Shown piece by piece: positions 57,181 to 64,000 of a stretch of DNA of 64,000 bases. The notes beneath the pieces were generated by a model. It made no database searches and had not been told where the DNA came from. It saw only the letters and a list, made by a program, of their open reading frames with translations. The position numbers were made by a program, and so were the translations under genes. How positions within the stretch are numbered: the stretch's first letter is position 1; the number at the start of each line of letters is the position of its first letter. The DNA is from Engraulis encrasicolus (taxonomy: Eukaryota > Chordata > Actinopteri > Clupeiformes > Engraulidae). The stretch spans positions 57,362,426 to 57,426,425 of the forward strand of contig NC_085857.1 of NCBI RefSeq assembly GCF_034702125.1. The letters are read 5' to 3'.

Positions 57181-57524
57181 AGGTGCACTGTGTAGGATTG
57201 TGGCCAGAGTAGGTATTGCAACTGTGCAGCTCGTTGAAACTGTGCTGTGTATTGCCATTGCCAAATTTTATCTTCTCATTAATATTTATTAAGTCATAAA
57301 GTAATATTTACTAATATGACCAAAGTGCCGTACGTTTTGCAGCTAAAAATGACAGTGTCTGGAAATTAAAAAGGGCGGACCTGGAGAAGATCCACCTTTT
57401 TCATAAATAAAAAGTGCAATTTTCCCAGTCATAACAAATACTTTATTTAAGTAAAAAGTAACATTTGTGAATGGGGGTATGAATTCTGGAAAGAAACTGC
57501 TAAAGATATTACACAGTGAACCTT
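57181..57524. mobile_element. TTAA-type MITE, uninterrupted copy
   Basis: AGGTGCACTGTGTAGG to CACAGTGAACCTT, with TTAA at 57177-57180 and 57525-57528. It is the best complete reference in the window for the copies at 23845 and 29251, both of which carry nested insertions. Confidence 0.8.
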
Positions 57525-58150
57525 TTAATACTTTTTTGGCTGTCTACTGTTCTTTTATATTTTTTAATTATTCCATCTAACTGAAATCAACTATGCTAAA
57601 TTGAGACATAATGTTGTAATCTGGTTAACAACAATAACTTGATTGTATTATTATTATTATTATTATTATTATTTGTTCGTTCCATGTTGACATGATCTAC
57701 AAATGCTTGTGACAATAATGATATAATATACTGTAGCCTCTGTAGTCTAGTAAGGCAGCCATAACTTCCACATGCCCTCCACCCCACATCAACCACTTGC
57801 CCCCCAAAAATGTCTGTGTATGCCACTGGCACAAAGGGAACTTCATTCCTTCCCCTAAATGGGTGTACACCCTACGTTGCATGGATCCCAGAGAAGTTCC
57901 CATAATATACTTGTAGCTGCCATGATCATCTCTACCTTATCAATCATCTCTGGTATGATTGAGAGAGAGAGGGGGGGGGGGTGTAGGGCTGGGAAGTGAT
58001 TGATTAATTGAAAGTCAGGTTATTAGCTGTTGTTCCAAAAAAGGTAACGCCACTCATTCTCAACAGGTGGTCTCCTCAAGGGGGATCTTCCCAGAAATCA
58101 CAAGAAGGAACAATCAGTCTGCTTTAACTCATTCCACCCAAACATTTACG
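57525..58150. other. Nothing recognised except a TTA run
   Basis: A TTA trinucleotide run lies at 57645-57672 and a G-run near 57969. No exon. Confidence 0.5.
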
Positions 58151-58156
58151 TGTTAT

Positions 58157-58159
58157 CAT

Positions 58160-58254
<95 letters not shown>
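58157..58254. repeat. (TG)n microsatellite
   Basis: About 45 uninterrupted TG units directly abutting the start of the Tc1-like element. Confidence 0.95.
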
Positions 58255-59040
58255 CAGTGCCTCCAAAAAGTCTACACACCCCTCCTCAAATGTCAGCTTT
58301 TTGTGATGTAAAAAATGACAGAAAGATAAATAAATTCACAGCTTTTTCCACCTTCAATCTTAAGTATTAACCTGTACATAGCAATTAAAAAACAAGCATA
58401 AAGCTTTAAATGGAAACAATAGAAAATAAAAAAACTTCAATTAACATGGTTTCATAAATATACACACCCTTAAATTAATACTTAGTTGCAGCCCCATTGG
58501 CTTGTCTGGGCCTTTTCAAAAACTCAATATTATTCTGGTGAAGCCATTCTTTTGTAGATTTAGGCGTGTGCTTAGAGAAATTGTCGTTCTGAAAGATTAG
58601 TTCCTCTGCATCTTCACCGCTCTACCAGGGTGGCGAAGATTTTGTGCCACTACCACGGCCCCTGTGGAAATGTTCATAATTCCCTCCTCTCTAATGAAGG
58701 CCCCAGTTACAGCTGAAGAAAAGCAGCACAAAGGAACAATGCTGCCACCACCATACTTCATGTTAGGTATGGTGTTATTGCGGTGATGTTTTGCGCCAAA
58801 CATACCCTTTTGAATTATGACCAAAAAGTTCAATCTTGGTGAGGTAAATTTTGCAAAAAATACTTCTGTCATCTCCCAAATGCATGTGTGAAGATGTGTT
58901 AGGGTCAGGTGAAACCGAGGTTGAAGATTTCAGACATAATTCCAAAAGGTATTTTGATGATGTGGCAATGAGATAATGGTCCATGTTCACAGCATAGTGG
59001 ATTCAGATGAATAGTGTGACATTTTTCATGTTCATTGAGG
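58255..59040. mobile_element. Tc1-like transposon remnant
   Basis: It begins TA|CAGTGCCTCCAAAAAGTC followed by ACACACCCC, a Tc1-type terminus, and contains a decayed transposase segment on the minus strand. The right terminus was not found; the border is approximate. Confidence 0.65.
58640..58872 (-). pseudogene. Tc1-type transposase fragment
   Basis: The minus strand reads MFGAKHHRNN, TIPNMKYGGGSI and FSSAVTGA, then EEGIMN, corresponding to the conserved K-x-GGGSIM-x-WG-x-F block before the second catalytic Asp. The WG pair is lost (CC), and no full catalytic triad is present. It is inactive. Confidence 0.7.
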
Positions 59041-59640
59041 TGTTCATTTCCTATATCTTTGCATTAGATTGACGAAATAGCTGTGACTCTGACAGAATTG
59101 TTATTTTGTATATTTACCACACTAAAATCATATAAATATTGAAAAACACCAAGTCAACATATTTAAACATTGATTTTATGTACTGAAAAACTAATTTAGT
59201 TGACATTTGGTCTTTATCCTGCTATAAATCTCTTTGGGTTGGTTTGGACCCGAACACCACAAATGTCACTATTGATTATATTTTTCAATATTATAGAAAA
59301 ACTAATAGAATAAATTTGGGGGTTGTTGTACTCTCATATCAGCTGTAACACATGGACAACATAATCACTAATTGTATCACTTTAGGACGTATTAATAGTG
59401 AATTTATGCAGGTTTTGATAGTTTTGGTCATCAACAACGATTTGCATAATCTAAGATAAAAGACCTGTAAAGTCAAAAAGATGAATAAATAAAGTAGTAT
59501 TTCCATGGATATGAATACATACCTAGTTAGCTATGAGATGAAAAACAATATTTGATGAGAACTACTGTTTTTATGGCTGAGTTTTGTTATCACGGGTCAA
59601 AAATGACCCGAACACCACAGGTGTATGAACACAACACAAG
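59041..59640. other. Possible piggyBac-like 3-prime end
   Basis: GACCCGAACACCACA occurs near 59248 and 59608, and the segment ends ACACAACACAAGGGTTAA, a TTAA-adjacent terminus seen in piggyBac-type fish repeats. No matching left end was found. Confidence 0.4.
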
Positions 59641-59832
59641 GGTTAAGTCTTTTTTGGGGGCTTTTTGGCCTTTATTATTACTGGACAGTGTGAGAGTAGA
59701 CAAGAAATGATTGGGAGAGAGAGATGGGGCAGGCCCGGGAAATTACCCCATCAGGACTCGAACCGCAGTCCCCGTGGGCAATGTAAGCCCAAATATGGGG
59801 GGCTTAGCGTGCTGCGCCACAGTGCCCCCTGT
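59641..59832 (-). mobile_element. tRNA-derived SINE
   Basis: The minus strand reads GGGGGCACTGTGGCGCAGC (A box region), GCGGTTCGAGTCC (B box) and a body ending ATAATAAAGGCC. It is a different SINE family from 9403 and 11548. Confidence 0.75.
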
Positions 59833-60009
59833 TATCATATTTTTATTGGCTATAAGATGTAAACATTCACAGAACAGTAAGGCATAAGTACACCCTTGCA
59901 TTCAATAGGTTTTAACCCTCAGTTAGTCGCAATAACCCTCACCAGACATGTCTTGTAGTTGCAAATCATATTAACAAAACAATCTGGAATTACAAAACTG
60001 ACCCTCTTC

Positions 60010-60462
60010 AGCAAGGTTCATGGGATGTCTGGAGTGAATGGCTTTCTTGACTTCATGCCATATCATCTCAATTGTCTTTTGTCAGGGCTTTGATTGGGCT
60101 ATTCCAGCATGTGTATTTCATTGTTATGAATCCATTTTAAAGTCGATTTGCAATTTGCCCATCCTCGATTGTGCTTCAACTGTGTGACAGACTTTTTTCT
60201 GTAAAATATCTCAATAAACCTCTGAGTCCAGTGCTCCACTGACAATAGCAAACTGACAGGGGCATGAGGCAGCAAAGTAGCCGCATATAATGATGCTCCC
60301 GCTACCATATTCAAAAGAGTACATTGACTGTACATTTGAAAAGATGTTGAGGGCCAAATGTAATGACCCGTGTGTCAGATTTTGGCCCCCTGGCCAGAGT
60401 TTGACATTCCTGATGTAAAAAGACACAGCAAATGTACAGTATCTGTTCAATACCAATTGCAT
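60010..60462 (-). pseudogene. Second Tc1-type transposase remnant, frameshifted
   Basis: One minus-strand frame gives EYGSGSIIICGYFAASCPCQ and AIVSGALDSEVY. Another, downstream, gives KKSVTQLKHNRGW and KSTLKWIHNNEIHMLE. Together they follow the order of a Tc1 transposase C-terminal half, with at least one frameshift and the catalytic QDNDPKHT block missing. Inactive. Confidence 0.7.
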
Positions 60463-61505
60463 GTCTGAAGTTTGTATCTTGTGAGCACAAGAGTTGGTGG
60501 TTCCATGAAAGTGAATAAAGCATGTACAGCCCTCAAGGCCATAAAAGCCGTTTAATCCGGCCCTCGATATAATTTAATGTAGTGGTGTTTCACATGAAAT
60601 ATGACACGTTTTGTGAAGCAATCTTAAGCCCTATTTGGACAGGACTAGTTTAATGGGGGACCCGTGGTAAAGTAAAAATAACCAGGAAATTTTGTTCCAT
60701 CCGAACATGCCATGTCAGTAAAGATAAATACTTCGCTGCAAGTTTTACCTCCTGTGAAATGGTCTAGAGAAATTACCCTCGGTAACAGGCCTACTAATCC
60801 CGTCCGAATGTGACCCTATGTAAAGATGTCAAGTCAGCTTTTATTGCCACTTTCTTCATATACACAAGTCATACAAGGAAAATTAAATAATGCTTCTCTC
60901 TATACCATGCCAAGACATAAACATACCTGAACACAGGACTGACATTTTACAGACTGACATAAAGTACAAGACAGGACAGATAACGGTGATGGACTGGCCA
61001 CAATAAATGATTAATAATAAATACAAATGAACATTTTAACGTGACAAAGATAGGATAAAAATAGAATGTAAGACATTACAATAATAAGACAATATTAATA
61101 GTGACAGTAGCAATAGTAACAGTAATAATAATAATGATAATAGTTTAAAAAAAAAAAAAAGTGGTGAGATTTGGAGTAGCAGCATTGTAAGCAGCATGGT
61201 GTATTGTCTTATTGTTCAAGTGAGGTAGAGCAGGAAGGTGCAAAGTCACATACTGTAGTTGAAAGGTAATAGGTGATGTGTTTTGTTTTTCATTGGGGGT
61301 GGGGTAACAACAAGCATCGCTGGTGCTTTGTGTGCTGCAGGGTCCAGCCAGTTCTTGTTAGTGGAGGACTGAGGTAGTGCAGGTAAGGTGCAGTTCCAAG
61401 GTGCAGTCTGATTAAGTGCACAAAATGCACAATATATCCTCCCCCCGGGCTTGTTAACATTGCAGTTTTGCAGTAAGCAGGTAGTTTTGTTTTAGGGAGT
61501 TGTTC
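60463..61505. other. Non-coding, weak repeat pieces
   Basis: Near 60625-60825 GGACAGGACTAG and CCCGTCCGAATGTGA recall the 23270 MITE family. AATAAT runs occur near 61080-61155. No exon. Confidence 0.4.
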
Positions 61506-61509
61506 CAAG

Positions 61510-61613
61510 ATAGCCTGGTTCTCACCGGCAGTGCGTGTGTGTACACAAACTAGCTCCGCTCCACCAGGGGGCTCCGGAGTTACACACATGCGCCGTTGGT
61601 GAGAACCAGGCTA
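61510..61613. mobile_element. 104-bp hAT-type MITE
   Basis: TAGCCTGGTTCTCACC and GGTGAGAACCAGGCTA are inverted ends with a perfect 8-bp duplication GTTCCAAG (61502-61509 and 61614-61621). Confidence 0.9.
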
Positions 61614-61658
61614 GTTCCAAGCTGTGTTTGCTGTCAAAATCAGGCAGCATGGTCAAAG

Positions 61659-61960
61659 AGTGCGTTACAATATGCAACCTTGCCTCCACCACTTGTGCTT
61701 GTCTCCTCGTACCAGGAAGTAATATGTCATGATGACATCACTGACAACAGCATTATATTTCAATATCTTGCAAAAGCTCAATTGTAGAGTCTTTTCTTCT
61801 CTCATTTGCAATTGGGATGGTGAATGAAAAACAGTCCCTTAAAAGTTGTTGTGCTGACAGCTGGGAAACTTTATCGTTTTCTCCACGGAGGAGGGGCCAG
61901 GAGGCGGGATGAGGAGACAAGCACAAGTGGAGGAGGCAAGGTTGCATATTGTAATGCACT
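61659..61960. mobile_element. MITE, ATATGCAACCT family, CAAAG duplication
   Basis: AGTGCGTTACAATATGCAACC and GGTTGCATATTGTAATGCACT are inverted ends with CAAAG at 61654-61658 and 61961-61965. Same family as 62517 and 44601. Confidence 0.85.
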
Positions 61961-61965
61961 CAAAG

Positions 61966-62511
61966 ACACTATCCAAATGAAAAGACACGAATGCAGACAC
62001 ATTTGCCTTGAGGCAAATTAATTCTTACTTTCGCTAGTGGTGAATCTAGAAACACTCTTGATGGGAGTCAATTGCCTCGTATTATGTTGGTCAGTGGTTA
62101 AACAAACGTGTTCAACCAATGTTGATGAAAGAGAGTGGTTGGAGTGCCATTGTTAGGCCACATGCTGGAAAGCCGCGTTAAATTCCCGTTAGGGGAACCC
62201 ATCAGCTTGTCACATTTTATAGCTCTCCCACGGGTCGCCTTTACTCAAGGTTCTCCAAGAACACCATGGGGATTTCTAACTCCTTCGTTTCGTGTATTAG
62301 GAATGAAATAAATTCAGCACACTGCCGCCGCCGCGGATAACAACGTTGGCAAGTGCGTCATGGAATTGGCACCATAATAGGCTTGTTCGTGATGAAGCAG
62401 TGCTGCTTTTGCAACGAGCATGCACACTTTGCCAGTTTGATGCATGGTTAGAAAATTCTTGATTTTGATTTTGGGGCGAATTAATTGGGCTTAAGGTTTG
62501 AGACATCCTCT
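61966..62511. other. Nothing recognised
   Basis: No exon or bounded repeat between two copies of the same MITE family. Confidence 0.4.
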
Positions 62512-62516
62512 CTAGG

Positions 62517-62845
62517 AGTATGTTCCAATATGCAACCTTCAACCTTGCGTCCTCCACTTGTGATATGGCTGCCTCGTAGGCCTACCAGGAAGTAATAGGC
62601 TATGCTGTGATGGCATCACTGACATCAGCATTATATTTCAATATCTCGCAAAAGCTCAATTGTAAAGTCATTTTCTCATTTGCAAATTGGATGGTGAATG
62701 AAGAATGGTTCCCCAAAAACTGTTTGGGCTACGCTGACAGCAGAGAAATGTCATTGTTTTCTCAAGGAGGCGGGGCATCAGCAAAACGTGAGGCCACAAG
62801 CACAAGTGCAAGTGGAGGACGCAAGGTCGCATATTGGAATGCACT
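62517..62845. mobile_element. MITE, ATATGCAACCT family, CTAGG duplication
   Basis: AGTATGTTCCAATATGCAACC and GCATATTGGAATGCACT ends with CTAGG at 62512-62516 and 62846-62850. The 5-bp duplication agrees with the 61659 copy. Confidence 0.85.
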
Positions 62846-63082
62846 CTAGGCATATGTGTGTGAGAAAAAAGTGACGTGTGGTCTGTGTCTGTTGAGATGA
62901 CTAGCATTCGCGTTTCAATTTTTGTAAGGCAGTAGCCTGCAATCCGTTTTTGGTGGTTTGGATGAACTGAAAATTAGGTGCGTTGTACAAAATCCCAAGC
63001 TGTCGCTTCAATGTAGGCCTATAGCCTAATAGTTTTACAGTAGGCTAGTAGATTTTAGCAAAATCAATCATCACGTGTAGCC

Positions 63083-63158
63083 AACTTTTATTTTGTAAAA
63101 GGATGCCGAATGGCGGCCACGTTCTAAGGATGTTTAGTGCCGCAGACTTCACGCCACT
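63083..63158 (+). promoter_or_regulatory. Shared upstream block of gene F
   Basis: CTTTTATTTTGTAAAAGG, then ATGCCGAATGGCGGCC, then TTTAGTGCCGCAGACTTCAC: the same order as upstream of genes E and A, 300 bases before the ATG. Confidence 0.6.
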
Positions 63159-63383
63159 CCCGTCAGAAGAAGACTTGAGAGACTAGAAAGAAGTTAAACA
63201 ATCTGACTTAATTGCGTAAACGCATTGAAGTCCCCGGCCGTATCTCAACATTGTATCATAGCAGAGGCATAGCATTACGAAAACCGTGTTTTGGGGTTTG
63301 TTTGGACGTGCTATAAACGTGTGTGTGTGCGGTCTGCACCATTAGTAGGGTGTAGGCTAGGCGGCCTGTCTTCTTCACAGAAC

Positions 63384-63558
63384 ATGGAGAGCGTGTTTAT
63401 AAACACGGAGGGTGCCTACGAATCTCCTGATTATTTAAATACTGAAATTGGATCACCATGTTATCCGTTGTCAGAATCGGCCACAGTGGTTAAAATAAAG
63501 TCAGACGATGACTGTACATACGACGAGGACGATGACTCTTCGACAGATCCGGACAAAG
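63384..63558 (+). CDS. Gene F first coding exon: short acidic N-terminus of a ZNF-family gene
   Basis: The ATG in AACATGG starts MESVFINTEGAYESPDYLN. The exon encodes 58 codons plus one base and ends AAAG|GTAGGC (phase 1). It contains EIGSP (as in gene B), SESATVVKIKSDDDCTYDE and DSSTDPDK. Compared with A, B and E it stops before the acidic run and the PPSSVSS part, so that part is missing or on another exon. VKIK replaces VKxE. The ATG is preceded by CTTCTTCACAG, a good acceptor, so a 5-prime UTR intron may end at 63380. Downstream exons are outside the window. Confidence 0.7.
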
Positions 63559-63718
63559 GTAGGCTACATTCTTGCAGTTTGTGTAATAGCCTATCACTTT
63601 AATAATGAACAAATACGCCATATGAATGCTTGGCTAATGAACTTAAACAATTAATTTGTGCCAGCGGTTCCCAAACTTGTTTTGCTTGCCTTGTGCACCC
63701 TCTTGTAGGCTACATTTT

Positions 63719-63870
63719 CAGTGGTGTAGTATACGTAGAACGCAGGTATACGGACCCACTTCTAAATTTCTGGGATTTCAGTATACCCACTTAAAATTGA
63801 TTGATCCATTATTTAGAATAGGGCAAATATATACAGTATACCCACTTCAAAAAAGTATACTACACCACTG
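63719..63870. mobile_element. 152-bp MITE
   Basis: CAGTGGTGTAGTATAC and GTATACTACACCACTG are perfect inverted ends; GTATACCCACTT words fill the interior. The flanks (ATTTT and ATTTC) suggest a short duplication that cannot be set exactly. It lies within a fragment starting GCGGTTCCCAAACTTG at 63664, one end of the 48620 hAT-like family. Confidence 0.75.
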
Positions 63871-64000
63871 ATTTCAATGTAACTTTTGCGTTTGCGCACC
63901 CACGCCGATTTTGGTGTTGATGATGACCACGGATCATTGCGCTATGGGGCAGCAAATCACACATTATACACAGTCGTTTTGGGGAATCCTCTTCAAAGCC

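Overview
The window looks like a teleost fish genome. Genes have GT-AG introns. Tc1/mariner, hAT, piggyBac-like and other TTAA-type elements, an L2-like LINE and tRNA-derived SINEs are densely nested, and microsatellites are long. I cannot name the species; the abundance of TAGGCCTA-like words may be lineage-specific.

The host content is a cluster of C2H2 zinc-finger (ZNF) genes. Four first exons are recognisable: A (minus, ATG at 7679), B (plus, 8342), E (plus, 48177) and F (plus, 63384). Each starts in a strong Kozak context, encodes an acidic, Ser-rich N-terminus with the core SAT-V-VK-x-E-x-D-x-x-C-x-Y or a variant, and ends in phase 1. Four finger exons follow on the plus strand, all beginning in phase 1: 16447-16913 (4 fingers, truncated), 21682-22862 (13), 39421-42252 plus 42725-43335 (28, with an intron inside a finger linker), and 52894-53816 (9). 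Exon 48177 pairs naturally with the 52894 exon. Exon 8342 is the only visible first exon for the three finger exons at 16.4, 21.7 and 39.4 kb. Genes A and F run off the left and right edges, so the cluster continues both ways. Gene A also has a small 93-bp second exon at 1300-1392.

Layout. 1-7.4 kb: intron of gene A with hAT elements and a nested GGGTGG element. 7.4-8.8 kb: head-to-head first exons of A and B around a compact promoter. 8.8-16.4 kb: SINEs, a long inverted repeat, and a 3.5-kb GGGTCA element with a second palindromic element inside it. 16.4-22.9 kb: two related finger exons separated by repeats. 23-34 kb: nested MITEs, a piggyBac-like element, and a tandem duplication of about 0.8 kb. 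34.6-38.1 kb: an L2-like LINE with an open 1059-codon reading frame on the minus strand. 39.4-43.3 kb: the 28-finger gene. 43.6-48 kb: SINE, MITE, and a 1.08-kb palindrome in an ATGT microsatellite. 48-53.8 kb: gene E, its intron filled by nested hAT elements. 53.8-63 kb: MITEs, a frameshifted THAP-domain remnant, two Tc1-type transposase remnants and more MITEs. 63.4 kb: first exon of gene F.

The finger proteins are presumably nuclear, sequence-specific DNA-binding regulators. The N-terminal exon carries VKxE (SUMO-acceptor-like) motifs and no KRAB, SCAN or BTB. The most interesting possibilities are (1) this N-terminal exon as a marker of a ZNF family, (2) one first exon serving several interchangeable finger arrays, and (3) a set of non-autonomous DNA transposons sharing a GGGT terminus, a 4-bp target duplication and motif-rich interiors. 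All coordinates and splice sites are read by eye; no alignment or search was run.
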